64,000 nt of DNA from Ooceraea biroi. Taxonomy: Eukaryota > Arthropoda > Insecta > Hymenoptera > Formicidae. Location: positions 5,580,001-5,644,000 of the forward strand of contig NC_039509.1 of assembly GCF_003672135.1 (NCBI RefSeq). Direction: 5' to 3'. Shown in pieces: positions 1 to 12,553 of this stretch. The translations under genes and the position numbers were made by a program. A model generated the notes under the pieces. That model was given only the letters and a program-made list of their open reading frames with translations. It did no database searches and was not told the origin of the DNA. Position 1 is the stretch's first letter. Every line of letters starts with the position of its first letter.

Positions 1-3000
1 CATCGCACATCTTTTGCAAACTACGATAATATGTTTTAATTCAAATTCTATCTACTTTTTATTATTACAGTATTACACGATCTTGATCGTTTATGCTACG
101 TACTTATTGCGCCGTGGCGCGAAAACGTAGATATATAGTTTAAATCTTCAACAAGGCATTCTGAAACGAGTAGATCTCGAACAATCGACAATGCGTTAAG
201 AAGGGTGTAAAAGCTTAAAATTTCGAAAAAATCGATTTTTTTGTTTTTACATAGTCCGATAGTATGTGTGATCCTTTAAAAATATTTTGTTGTTTGTTTT
301 TCGAGAAATTGAGAATTCGCAGATTTGAGCTTAGGAGAGCCAAAAACGTGAGGACACGTACCATGTCCATATTTGATTTTTGATTTGATTTAATTTTTAA
401 TTTAATTTTTAATTTGATCTTTAATTTTACCCAATTTTCAACCGTTCAAATCTGTACATCCCTCTTAATATCGAGAACCTTAAATTGGCAAATCACTTTT
501 TACATTCGCCGCGAATTAGTCATCTCGCATCGTTTAATCCGCATGACGGAATCGTCTTAAGCGGCGTTTGCTAGCCAGCACATGGTCCAACCGGAATGTT
601 ATTGCAGGACCTGAATGCAAGCTTCGGACCAAATTCCAAACATAATGTAGCAGCCGGTCGGCGTCTCCCTAGGGGCATCTGTTCGCATTACATGCGAGTT
701 GAACGTAAACGTACGCGACCGTTATACGCAACATAATTAGTGTACACGAGTTCCCCAATTTTAATAAAGGACCATTCCTGCCATAGAATCGCTCAAATCG
801 AAGCGAAGCTCCAACTTTAAAGCTTAGCATCGTGAGGTCGTGTACAAGATATTAACTTGCGAGTATACACAAGTTTCATCAAGCATTGGAGCACTTAATA
901 TTGTTTATTATTAATTATTATATAATTAATGTACTCTAATATTAATGTACTTCAATATTGATCTTGAATGTGTTTCGTATCTAGTTCTACGTAACTTTTC
1001 ATTTAATCTGATGTTGCGTGACGGATGGACCAATGAAAAGTATATTTACCGTCACGATTTCGCCAATCATGGATGGCACACATTAAATTATTTTTGTTTC
1101 AATGAAACAGGGTGTCTTCGTAAAATAGCGATGTATCAGTGCCATTGCGAGACATTTGGCAGGGTTATAAAGATTCTCAGTGAGTTTGTTGCAACGCAGG
1201 GGTGACGCAGAGAGTTAGACACCGGCAGGAAAGCGGAAAGAATAAAGAGTAGAATAAAGAATAGAGAAAGAAGAATAAAGAATAGTACACAAGAAAATAA
1301 AAAATCAGGAAGGATTAGAGAGAGAAAGAGGAGGAGAGACAGACGGAATAGAATGACGTGATGGTAGTGCCTAACCATAATGAGACGAACGTCTCAAGTT
1401 GAACCAATTCTTATCCGAGTCCTTTTTTGCGAACTTAAAACTTGGCTAATAAATAAAGCGATATTTATAGAAATTTATAGCAATTTATACGATATGTTTT
1501 TATTACAAATTGGTAAAAGAAAAAGAGACAGATAAATTTGTCCGATATAAGTTAAAGTTGTAGTGCCGTTTAAGCTCAAAATCCGATTACGGGAAACAAT
1601 TGTATTATTATATCTATAATTCTGTATGTATCTATCATAACATCAAAAAGATTTTTCATGAACATTTCGCTTTTGATGCATTTTGCCTTTTGATGCATTT
1701 TACCTTTTGAGGCGTTTTACTTTGCAAAATAAAATTACGGGCGGGTACTTAATCATTCTCTGTAGCAAAAATGTACATTTACCATTCACATCGTCTTAAG
1801 TCTAATGTCGGTTTAAAGCTTTTCTCGTTCACTCAGACATTGTCGCAAAGAAGAAAGCGGTGCAAAAAAGGAAAGAAAAAATCTGTTTTTAACATTGTCT
1901 ATAAAATTAGAAAGAGTGGTTTTTAAAGATGTAAAACCCATATATGAGCAGGATGTAAGTAGTGTATATATGACGGTGTCTGGTAAAGTTTAAGCCAACG
2001 TTCGTATGAAAGTATGAGTTGATCCAAACAGTCTTATAGTTCTGTGATCTTTGCTATAATAAAAGAATTATTAATTAATAAATATTTGCAAATAAGAACG
2101 CATCTCGCGCACAGAGGTAGTAGCACTGGCTTTTATTATTATAAAGTGCTCCAGGTATGTGAACTATTAGAAAATATTAAAAAAGGATACTGGCGACGCG
2201 TTATCTCCTTTTCTTCGTGTTTCTATGAAATACGGCTGCTGCCTCGCCTGGAACTTTGCCTGCTGCCTCGATACGCGAGACACACTCTGATTTGCAAATT
2301 TTAATTAATAACTTTTATTATTGCGAAAGTTGCAGAATTACTTTTGCAGTTAAATTAATTTATAGTTCAATGTAGATGTGGCTATTACGGATATCACAGT
2401 GTGTTTTCCACAATGTATTAGCATAACTGCATTGTAAAAAATATGAAAACATGGTCGAATAAATTGAGAAAACGTATTACATTTTCTACACTATATTTTT
2501 TAGATCTAATATCTTAATAATGTGTGTACCTATATGCAGATATATAATTTTTAAACAATTATGTAAATATGTATTATTATGTTAAACCATAAATTATTTT
2601 TGGCCCAGCCAACGAGCTTTTTCTTTCTTCTCAATAATTCTTTTATAAATATTCGAAATAACTTTAAATCTCACTAATGTTGTTTAAATCAATTTTCTAA
2701 ATTACTTAAAACTTAGTACTGATACTGAGTCATTTAAAAAATTAAGAGGAAGATAAGCATTTGATATCCTCATATCGGTCACTTGTAACTTAATTTGATA
2801 TGCATGCTAATGCATTTTTCTGGGTTGTCTGTATGAATCTTATTCGTTTGCTCGTTCTTCATAATGATGGCTTTGTTACGAAGGGCGTGCAACGGGCGCA
2901 AACCGCTATAACGATATGAATGGTGCTGTATAAACGGCTCACAAAGCGCCTAAATGAATACGCCGGGTTGCAAAGGGAGATGCGGCGGATGCGACGATCC

Positions 3001-4786
3001 TTAGTATTCAACCTGCGAGCGACGCGGACGTTTAAGAATCTCGCGAGGCAGAAGGAAAGGGAAACTCGAAACAAACCGACAACTTTTCACGAGACCGGAT
3101 CGGCGAAATGTTGTTGCTCGGGCGAAACAAGTCGCGATAAAGTAAAGTCGGGCATGGTCGGGTTGGTGTGACCCAATTTTGCTTCTACCTGACATTTCTT
3201 GAGATTTCGACTTGTGTCGCCTCGTAAATTGCAACGTTATAATATGTACGCCGTAGCAAATGTTTTTCTGTTTGTACATATTTTTTTATATGCATAATAA
3301 ATTTGTATCAGGTTAAAAGATATGGATCTGAATAGATCACCAGTTAATTGCAATATATAAATTTTTATTCCGTTATTAATATGTTCCACATGATATGTAA
3401 AAGTATGAAACTTTTGGTATGAATATTGCGTATTTGTTTAATAAAAATTCTCTCTATATTTTCATAAAAGTGGGAATGTCTCTATTTATTTTTGCATCAT
3501 CATTAAACCGATGAGGTTTTTTATATGGTCGTTCAATAGAACGTTTTTCAACAGACTGCATCTGGTTCTGATAGTTACTTGTATAGTTCTAATAGCCAGT
3601 ATTACTTAGGTCATAAACTTTTAATTATTGTTAGTAGCTCGTTGAACGACCGGACATACGGATACATGTCGATGGAGCGATCAGTGTTGCTATCAAATTT
3701 TAACGATCCGTCAGTCTATAAATGTCTATAAATCGCGCGAAATTCTCGTATATAATGATACTTTTGTACGTAATGATACATTTTCTGCGCACATTTCCTT
3801 TACATAGAGTTTATGCAGAAGCTTGAATTGTTTCGAATTGAATTATTTCCAAGTGAGACTGATTTCCCGCGGCACGTTGTATGTACACGTTGACAAGTTC
3901 GCTAGAATGTTTAATAACGTAGATGCGCTAATTCTGTTTAACATCCTACGCATCGTGCTCATCGCTGACGTGCGCGGTGAGCTGAATTCTAAAGCGTTTA
4001 TTGTTCTTATCGCCATTGATGATGTAATTGTAAGCGAATTGCGACCGCACAGGCACTAAGCCTGTCTTCTTTAGCGATGATGTCATTTGCAGATTTGAAA
4101 TTCAGCCATCTCCCCCGATACGGTATGTGCAAGATAGGTCGGTACTGTTCCGCATTTCGACGCATACTCAAATTGAGGCTCAATTACTAGGATTATTTAA
4201 ACGTTCTAAATTCAATATCCACGTTAAAAACTATCTGTTCTAGAATTTCAAGATCTTTAAATTTCTAGAAAAATCTCAAAGTCTCAAATTTAAAAAATTC
4301 GAATATCTCAACATCATATAGAAACACAATGTGCGCAGTCGAAAAGAGAAGAGAGAGGGAGTGAAAGAGAGAGCATAATAATTTACGTCATCAAAATTGG
4401 AAAATAAACTCTGCCCAATTATAGTTTGAGGAATAGAGCATCAACGTTTAATCGTGTGGATATGTTCACGTGTGTGTTTGTGAGCTAAAGCCACTTCCAA
4501 GAAGCGATTATCGGGTTTTCCTGTCTATAACTACCATTATGAGTGGCGTGAGCTTACATTCCTCTATGGTCGCCTGCGTATCTTCCCGAACTTACCTAAT
4601 ACGGCGTAGCTATGAGACATTTCTCCTACTCGTCGACCATGCACAAATGCGCGATTCAATACGGCAATTCGGTATTAGAGCTCTTTAGCAGACGATAAGT
4701 GCTCGACGAGTGACGCGAGTGTGCCAATTAAATTATACATGGTATCAGATGCGCATCGCTTTGACTATTGAGAGAAACGTGCCCTC
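1..4786. other. Flanking sequence, no gene recognised
   Basis: No reading frame here has recognisable protein character or a convincing exon structure. It is AT-rich DNA with small local repeats: alternating TTTAATTTTTAA-like units near 365-420, and three diverged copies of a CTTTTGATGCATTTT-like unit near 1670-1730. I see no transposon termini I would defend. Confidence 0.5.
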
Positions 4787-5029
4787 TTATAACTCGCTCT
4801 TTACTCGCAGAAGATCCATAAGGCGATTCGTGTATTTGCGAATATAATCCGAGTTGAACTTCAAAACATTAAATTTATCTATGTCGTATATCCAGTTCTT
4901 CTGGAAAAGATTAATTTCACAATTCGGGTCTTGCGAAATGTCACACATCAAATTTTCAGTTGGAATTCTGGAAGGCTGAAGCATAATTCGATGGCTACGG
5001 AAGATGCGTTTATTTATTGATCGCGACAT
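4787..5029 (-). CDS. Weak candidate exon, unknown product
   Basis: An 80-codon minus-strand frame ending in TAA. Its later part, from about residue 20, has a protein-like composition with alternating hydrophobic, Asp/Asn and Lys/Arg residues, including an NWIYDIDKFNVLKFNSDYI stretch. A plausible acceptor (GCTTCAG) lies inside the frame, so it could be a terminal exon of the same minus-strand gene as the frame at 5545-5883. I could not find a donor joining them. No family is recognised; chance is a real alternative. Confidence 0.2.
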   Translation of the reverse strand: MSRSINKRIFRSHRIMLQPSRIPTENLMCDISQDPNCEINLFQKNWIYDIDKFNVLKFNSDYIRKYTNRLMDLLRVKSEL

Positions 5030-5544
5030 GAACGCTTTTGAATTGAACGTTCAATTTTCAGCCGGGATTTCGGAGAGACCTTACCGAAATCCGCGCGATA
5101 TCAGCGCATTAACCGAAGCTTGGGGAATCACTTCTCGGGGATAGAGAGACGAGTATATTTGCGGAGATCTCACGAGTCAATGTTCATTCAGTTTCGCGAG
5201 CGCAGGTGTCTCACGAAAATATAAGCGGCATATTCTCATACGTCTCGTACACGAAATACGCGCGAGCATTATATCATGGTCTCACACGTCAGGTGCGGAG
5301 AAAAATGTTAAACAGGGCTGCGTCCGATATCGAGATACACGAGGAGGGTGGAAAAACTACACGTGTCTGGATTTTCGATTTTTCACCGTTTCATCGAAGG
5401 ATCGCCAATGTGTTCTGACGGCTCCGCGTACTCGCCACGAATAATGTACCAGACCGTTTCCTGCACCCTTTGCACGAGCAGTGCCTCTCATCTTCGAGCT
5501 TGATCAGCTTTCGACAATTTCCTTTTTTCAGCGCGATAACGCGT

Positions 5545-5883
5545 TCACGATGAAGTGTTATCGATAGGTTTCGACATCGATTTCGGACTTGTTCCGAACA
5601 GCTCAGTGAGCCAATCGACAGCGATGTGTGCTGCCCTGACACTTTCGGGAGAGTCCCAACTTAGCTTTTCCAGGAAGCTTCTGTTGCGCGCGACAGGTTC
5701 GAATGCATTCCATGTAACGTCTACTGCCTTGGTACCAACGGTGCTCAACTCGTCGTCGACTCTACGGTCGGAGCTATAAACAAAATTAAACTCGCGGGTC
5801 AGGCCCTCGGAATGTCGCCTGTAATGGCTCGCTACTTCTGGAGGTGTTTTGCATAATATTCCAGCGTTCGCAGGGGCGCTCAT
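5545..5883 (-). CDS. Candidate small protein, unknown function (112 aa)
   Basis: An uninterrupted minus-strand frame from an ATG at 5883 to TGA at 5545-5547. The ATG is in a fair context (AAGAAAATGAG). Codon choice and composition look coding: balanced acidic and basic residues, several Trp, no low complexity. There is no signal peptide or membrane helix. I recognise no domain. The frame stays open upstream to 6060, but that part is Arg/Cys-rich and looks like non-coding leader. A 14-codon upstream ORF (5880-5924) overlaps this start as ATGA. It could be a single-exon gene, a first exon, or an accidental open frame; nothing in the window confirms transcription. Confidence 0.33.
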   Translation of the reverse strand: MSAPANAGILCKTPPEVASHYRRHSEGLTREFNFVYSSDRRVDDELSTVGTKAVDVTWNAFEPVARNRSFLEKLSWDSPESVRAAHIAVDWLTELFGTSPKSMSKPIDNTSS

Positions 5884-5924
5884 TTTCTTGCCTCCTCTAA
5901 GTAGCATCGTAATTCTCGCGACAT

Positions 5925-8900
5925 TGTTACGTAATCGGCCAGGAGGTAGACGTAGACGTAGACAGACGTTGCAACAGGTATCCGTTGTCCGTTGCATGCT
6001 TTTCGCGAAGGTGATGTTATAAAATTTCTCTTTCCAACCATCGCGTCTCGCTTTGCTCACTATTCATGCGAGCAAATCGCCCACGTGTCGATAAAGTTCG
6101 ATCTCTCGTCGTGTGAGACGAGAGAAAGAGGCAGAGTGACTGATTGTTTAACGCGAGCTATCTACATTTTAGATCCGGAAAGTGAACGCGTTTTATTACG
6201 CTGTGCCATAAAAATCGTGTGATTCCGTAAGATCTCATGTCTTATCTACCCTTTGGATCTTGCAGGCGCAGGTGGAGCGGTTGTAGCCGTCTGACAATTG
6301 CGGAAAAGACGCGATTCTTATGGCGTTTCACGTCCCGCAATTCTGCGATTGATACCATCGTAACAGTCGTTCTACTTTTATGAGAATTCGTCGTACAGGA
6401 AAGTGCCATGTAACTTATATGCACTGGATGCGCGTCTATATACTTTGATTCTCTAAAAGCTATTACATAATACGTGGAAGCTCTCTCCATTGCGTTGCGC
6501 TTGCAACTTTTGTACTCTGAAACTAGTGCCTGACCTACTAAAATTATTTTCTCGTTCATAAGTATTTAGGGTGCACAATCTACAGCGTACACGTACGCAC
6601 ACGTACATACAAAGCTCGTCGTTATCGAAGAATCGTTGCTTTCATTATTACGTGCGCTTCAGAGTCATTTGTGATTCGGCCGCGATATCGATGTCGATAT
6701 CATCGAGAATACCTCGTCACTTCCGTAGTGTCAATTTGGTGCTTTCCGAAGATCGTATCTCACGATGCCGCGCGTTCAAAATAAACTGCAAATAATGTCC
6801 GTGACAGGTTCGACGATGTCCTTTTCTAACAGTGGCTCTCAATGCGGAAAGCTTTGTTCTGTCGCGATTTGTCGAGACCAGGAGCATATGTAATTATCAG
6901 TTGATGAACCTGCTATGTTATCGGTATTTCATGTTATCATATAATTTATAATTATATCGATATTGGTTGGTAATAAAAGTTTAATAGGGAATTTTCGAGC
7001 TTGCGAACAATCCTGTGTATCCGTATACTTGAACCTCGGCATACGTGGCGACCTGCCACGTAATTTCCTGAATATTCAAACAAGGCGTGATATCGAAGCT
7101 CCTCGTGCTCTTGCGGTTATCATGAACTTACCTCGACGAATAATTTCGCCGTGCTGTGCACCACTGTCTGCTTACTCGGGACAAATAGGTATGCAGTTAT
7201 TCTGAGACTACCGGGGTGAATGCCCACGAATGTTCACGTGGCCGTGTAGCAGCCTCTCCCTGTGTTCGCGAAAGCTCAAATCAAATATTGCCGGACAGCG
7301 GTGCGCACAAGGTACCTTAATAGTTGCAATAATGCGTTGATTGTATTGGTCCGGTGCGTTTACACACCGCGCTTCGAGAGATCTCGAATTGGATCCGACA
7401 AGAAAACGATAGCGAATAGCTAGACCAACGGTGTAATTAAATTTGCGAGAATTGTCGGGGAAAATTGCATGTACGGTATATAATTGTAATTACATTACAT
7501 AATAATGATAATAAGTGCAATCAATTAATACCGTAAAATATACCGCGACTGTTTTGGTAGTATAATATTATACTACCAAAATAGTCGCGGTATATTTTAA
7601 AAAATGACCTATAAGGTCATGATGATACGTGATGTAGAGAGAGACTTAAGTTATTGGAGCTTAGAGTTACGTCAAGATGAAATTAATATTATTTATAACC
7701 ATCGTGCAAGTTTAATCTTGCGCATTACCTTGACGTTTATCCGTGTTTCTCGTTAGTACGGGCGCGGACTAACTATAATGAGCTTAACGTAACGCCGAGT
7801 GAACTTATAATGAAACGTCACGTGCACGCTCAGCTGAAGCAAATGAGATAAACGATAGATATTGCTAATTACAAGTTGCGGCGTCAGTTTTCAAACTTGC
7901 CACGCGAAACCCTCGATCCTACTTTTGTTGCGAATTTCTGTGTGTACTCATACAATGACTCACATACTTGCTCGCACTTCCTACCCTATCCTAAGATTTA
8001 GAGTGTTTGCAAGATTTCTTCTTTCCGAACTTGAAATACAAACATTCATTCTATCATTTGTTTGTGATTATAGACCCTATTACGACACAGTATTTATATC
8101 TCATTATATCTCAAGTTTGAAAAAATATGACATTTCTAATATTTTTAAAAGTATGCGAATTATTTTTAAAAGTATGAAAAAAGTAATTCCGAATCCTGCG
8201 CAGTAATATATTCTGTGAAGTGTATAACGAAAGGTTATTAAAATTCTTGGAGCAAAGTCCATTGGCAATTATTAGAGATTATTAGAGATTATTATTCAGA
8301 GAAGAATTAGATATTGTCATTTATTTATATTCTAGGAACTTAATAGTTCTGATACGTTTCATGGTTGGTTAATTTCGCTGATGACGTTGATTCCCCGATG
8401 GTAAAAGAACTGAAACCAGGTTCTGCGGTGAAATAAAATCAGTCCGTGTTGCTAAGCATTCAAAAATAGGAGATGAATCAATACTACGTTACGTTATATG
8501 GTGTGACTAAATATTTGATCTGAAATCTGGTAAGATTAACGCGGGGACCAGTGATGGTTTAATGGAATCGCTCGCTTTCGTTTATCCGCCTTCATTTATT
8601 CTTCGCTATCTCGCGGTTAATTGAAATTTTCGCGATTCGTAATGCATGATGAAAAGCAACGATCTAGCATTCCGTGGTGTTTTCTTAGCATAAACGTACA
8701 TAAGATCAATAAAGACTCCGACATCCCGATGACGGCAGGATGTTCGACAGGAAGTCTAGTCACAGTGTTAAAATTATCTTTTTCCGTACTTATTATATAT
8801 TACAATATTACTATCAAATTTGTTAACAAAAATAAAAAAACGTATTACGAGAATTTCATAATACTACTTAGTGATTATACGAATGCTCATGAGCGATAAC

Positions 8901-10655
8901 ACCATCAGTCTTATCTACAACTGTTTTCCATTATGATCATTAAGGCGGAATCGGAGCTGAGAGAACATTTTCGTGCACCAACATGGGTCTCGTGGCGCAA
9001 TGCATCACTTTCATTCTTTCGAACTGCTCGATTTCGCGAGTAACGCGGAATGTCTAGGCTATTTTTAGTAGCTTCACTTCAGAGCAGAGTGGCGGACAGG
9101 GTCAATCGTAACAGTCAGATTGGAAAGTGGCAGGCACTTACGTTGTTTCCAAACGCGCCGCACGGAAAAGCGCCGAGCTTTTCCTCTCTTCTTTCAAATC
9201 GCCGCCGGTGATCTTTCGCATTCGTCGACATAGCATCATTCCGCTCGCTTCTTCTCTTCTTAAACACGATCTTACTTTTGCAAACAAACTTTGAAAACTA
9301 ATTTTCACCGGGTAGACGTTTCCGCAACGCGGGAATTGATTTTTATTGAAATATAATCGCGCATTTTATTTGATTCTGAAATGATTTATATTTGAGTTAC
9401 ACAGTACTGGAAATGTGAAATACATTTATGTCATTTATGTCAAATCTCTTATAAAAAAGGTAATAAAAAAATGTCACGTCTATGTGACATATGCACTGTG
9501 AGTTATATGAATATATTATATTTTTGTACAGAAAAGGTAATTTCTAAACTTTGCACCAATGAAAAAAATATTTAATGTAAGATTATTTTACTAATTTTAC
9601 GCGTTAATTGTTTTCTTAATGCTCTGTTTCTTTTCCTCTTTCTCTCTCCCTTTTTTTCTCTATTAATATTTTAATTAGTTTTGTATTACTTGTATGATTA
9701 ATAATATTATAGTCGAGTTTAGCAACGTCAAGTTTCCCGTATTAAATATTTTTTAATTGGTGCAAATTTTTTGTAAGAAAATGGACTCAAATAATCCGCT
9801 GTGTATGGACCTAGCTTTTTTTCTTTTTTACCATTGTTTTAGAAAAATAATTTTTCAAATATTGTACAATGAAATATAACGCAGATTATCTGTCTTACGC
9901 CAATCATTACATAAATGTTTTATCTGTTCAGCTGCTATCTTTATTATTGTACGGTTTTGCATCATGAAACTCGAACTGTACATTATATCAGAATACGTAC
10001 AGCGACAATATTTGTGAATATTTTTAAACGTGAAATTTAGCTATTTTGATCTTTATAAACGAGGAGTAAAAATAAAAACACTCATATTGTATTATAAAAG
10101 AACTACGGACTATCGATTACCCTGGTAGAAACCAATCGCTTCAGCCGGTAGGGAGGCACAATAATCGTCCCTCTACTCAACTAAAGATTTCGTGTAATAA
10201 ATATTTGTTTATCGCCGCTTGTTCTTCATTTACCACGTAAATTTTATATATCCGAAAAACTATCATGTCTCTTGAAAATTTCTGTATAATTTCTTTAATT
10301 TAAATCAGCGCAGACTGGACAAATGATTTTTTCACCGCGTCGGTATCAATTACGGTAATACACGAATTCATACGCGGCTTGCTATAGACACGTATTCATG
10401 GGGTAACGTTTTCATTGGTAATACGGCGATCGCAAAACGATCTTGACGGTATGTTTGAGGAGTACACACAACGTACATCTTGCCCAACTCCCACGCGTGT
10501 TTCTATTAGCGCCGCTGTGTTGTCTTAGTTCCGGAATCCCACGCTACGCGAACGTTCATCTGTATGCGATTTGTCTCTCGAAAATGCTTTAAATCAAAAC
10601 GAAAGACTTGACCTAGTTGATTCTACTCCCTCGGTATTCGTACGATTGTATTGTA
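5925..10655. other. Flanking sequence without recognised genes
   Basis: Apart from the palindrome at 7534-7599, I see only ordinary AT-rich DNA. A 114-codon + strand frame at 7862-8206 has no protein-like features. A short direct repeat (TTATTAGAGA) occurs near 8275-8295. Confidence 0.5.
7534..7599. repeat. 66-bp near-perfect palindrome
   Basis: The two 33-nt halves are complementary without a spacer. The only non-Watson-Crick position is 7551 against 7582, which would be a G-U pair in RNA. The half-site contains ATATACCGCGACT and TTTTGGTAGTATA. A smaller hairpin (ATGACCT, 3-nt loop, AGGTCAT) follows at 7604-7620. It could be the tip-to-tip remnant of a MITE or a hairpin RNA source. No terminal duplication identifies its origin. 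Confidence 0.85.
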
Positions 10656-11941
10656 TTGGGTCATTAAGTATGAAACTTTACAAATAGAACATAAACTTTT
10701 GCATTTTTTGGCACATGGACATGATTTATTTTCAATCGAAGTATGCGCCCATGTTATCTACACACTTCTGCCATTTTAGTGGTAGTTGGTCTATGCCTCT
10801 ACTATAGAAGCCAGGAGTACGGGAATCGATGAAGTCGCGGAAGGCTGTTTCGACTGCCTGTTGAGAATTGAACAATTTTCCCACCAACAAGTTGTCCAAA
10901 TTCCGGAAGAAGTGATAGTCGGTAGGTGATAGATCTGGTGAATATGGTGGATGACGGAGAGTTTCCAATTCCAACTCCTGTAGCTTTGCCACGGTCAGTC
11001 GTGCAGTGTGCGATCGAGCATTATCATGCAACAGGATTGGCATTGACCGATTGACCAATTTCGGTTGTTTAATAGCAAGTTGTTGCATCATTTCGTCCAG
11101 TTGCTTGCAATATACTTCAGCCGTTATCGATGTACCAGGTTTCATAAAGTTGTAGTAGATAACACCTGACCTGGACCACCAAACAGTCACCATAAGCTTC
11201 TTCTGTGTAATGTTGGGTTTTGCGTGATGTCTCGGTGGTTCATCAGCGTTCAACCACTGATGTGAGCGTTTACGATTGTCGTAGAGTATCCACTTTTTAT
11301 CGCAGGTCACAATTCGATTCAAAAAAGATTCATTTTTGTGACGGGAAAGCAAAGAAAGTGAAGCCTCTAGACGTTGCGCCTACTGCGCATCGGTCAATTC
11401 GTACAGGACCCATTTGTCCAACTTCTTTATCTTACCAATTGCAGCTAAATGAACCAATATGGTGGGTATGGAAACATTGAATATCGATGCCAATTCACGT
11501 GTACTTTGAGATGGATCGGACTCTACTACGGCTCTCAAGTGATCATTATCCACCTTCGTCTTTGGTCTTCCACGTGGCTCATTAGCGAGGCTGAAATCTC
11601 CATCTCTGAAGTTTTTGAACCAATTGCCCACCGTTGCTTTAGTAGTTGAACCTTCACCAAATACAGCGTCGATATTACGAGCTGTCTCCGACACTGTGGT
11701 TCCACGGCGGAACTCATATTCATAAATCACACGAATTTTGGACTTTTCCATAGTTCTATAAAAAAGAATCCACCAATAAAACTAATGAAGATATTTGAAC
11801 AAACAAATATGACATTTGAAGAGCGAACATACATCTATCACACTAACCTAACCTGATACTGACGTTTGGCGCCAAATTTGAGATAACAATTGTTAAAGAT
11901 GGCGCTTTTACATTTGTAAAGTTTCATACTTAATGACCCAA
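10656..11941 (-). mobile_element. mariner-type DNA transposon, nearly intact
   Basis: A 1286-bp element bounded by perfect 30-bp terminal inverted repeats (10656-10685 and 11912-11941; outer end TTGGGTCATTAAGTATGAAA) and flanked on both sides by TA, the Tc1/mariner target duplication. It encodes a DD34D transposase on the minus strand. Length and layout match a full-length mariner. It lies upstream of the Dg promoter, outside the gene. Perfect terminal repeats and a single coding lesion suggest a fairly recent insertion. Confidence 0.95.
10732..11751 (-). pseudogene. mariner transposase, one in-frame stop
   Basis: Reading the minus strand from ATG at 11751 gives a frame of 340 codons including the terminal stop, close to the usual 340-350 residues. 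The first 123 residues form the DNA-binding half with helix-turn-helix segments and end at WVLYELTDAQ, the counterpart of the family's WVPHEL linker. A TAG at 11380-11382 interrupts it; the same frame then continues without shift to the end. Three catalytic aspartates are visible in TCDKKW, LLHDNARSHTA and YSPDLSPTDYHFF, with 34 residues between the second and third, the mariner DD34D signature. One nonsense mutation is the only obvious defect, so this copy is probably inactive. Confidence 0.93.
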
Positions 11942-12216
11942 TACTATCGGCGCCTGTCGATGTGACGATACGCATCGAGATGCAAACGCGGGAGATCAAA
12001 TATTTGACCCCTTGCTGCAGTTGGGCGCAGGTGTTATCTTACTTGGCAGCCGGGAACGATTTCACGGTTCCCGCCTGCGGGAAACCAAATATTTATGCCG
12101 TGACTCGCCCGTAACAGATTTAAGCGTAATAAATTTTCGTAATAACGCGGGCATTCCTGATTAATGCGTTTCATTTATATCGCTTTCGAAACCTTTCAGC
12201 TTTTTATGAACATTTA

Positions 12217-12553
12217 AGTAATTCCGGGATAGATGATCATACGAGAATGCTGACTAATCGTTCTAATTTCGCTGTTGGCCGCATAGTTATCAGTTTGTGG
12301 TGAGCTTTAGTTGTGTTTGCGACAAGACATTTTGTATTTAACATTTTGCAGAGAAACATGAAGAAATTGTAAAGATATTTCCATTTTAAACTTTACTGCC
12401 TGTAGAAATTGTTTTCATATGTTACTATTTCGGCATAAGTATCATAAATATTTAGCACGAATTGACAGAAACCAAGAGTTTAGGTTTATTTAGAGCTCTC
12501 CGCCTGTAGCGTCGTTGTAGCGTTTCCACTCGTGCTCGCCATGTTTTATGAAA
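12217..12553 (+). repeat. Dispersed repeat, copy 1
   Basis: About 337 bp resembling 47328-47670 in the same orientation, roughly 80% by eye. Both begin AATTCCGGGATAGATG and share TTTTAAACTTTACTGCCTG, TTTATTTAGAGCTCTC and CACCATGTTTTA-like blocks. No open frame or terminal repeat is evident, so it is an unclassified interspersed repeat, possibly a fragment of a larger element. Confidence 0.8.

Noticed and set aside
3527..3651. GGTCGTTCAA ... TTGAACGACC inverted pair about 105 bp apart
   Set aside because: Only 10 bp match and there is no target duplication, so chance is likely.
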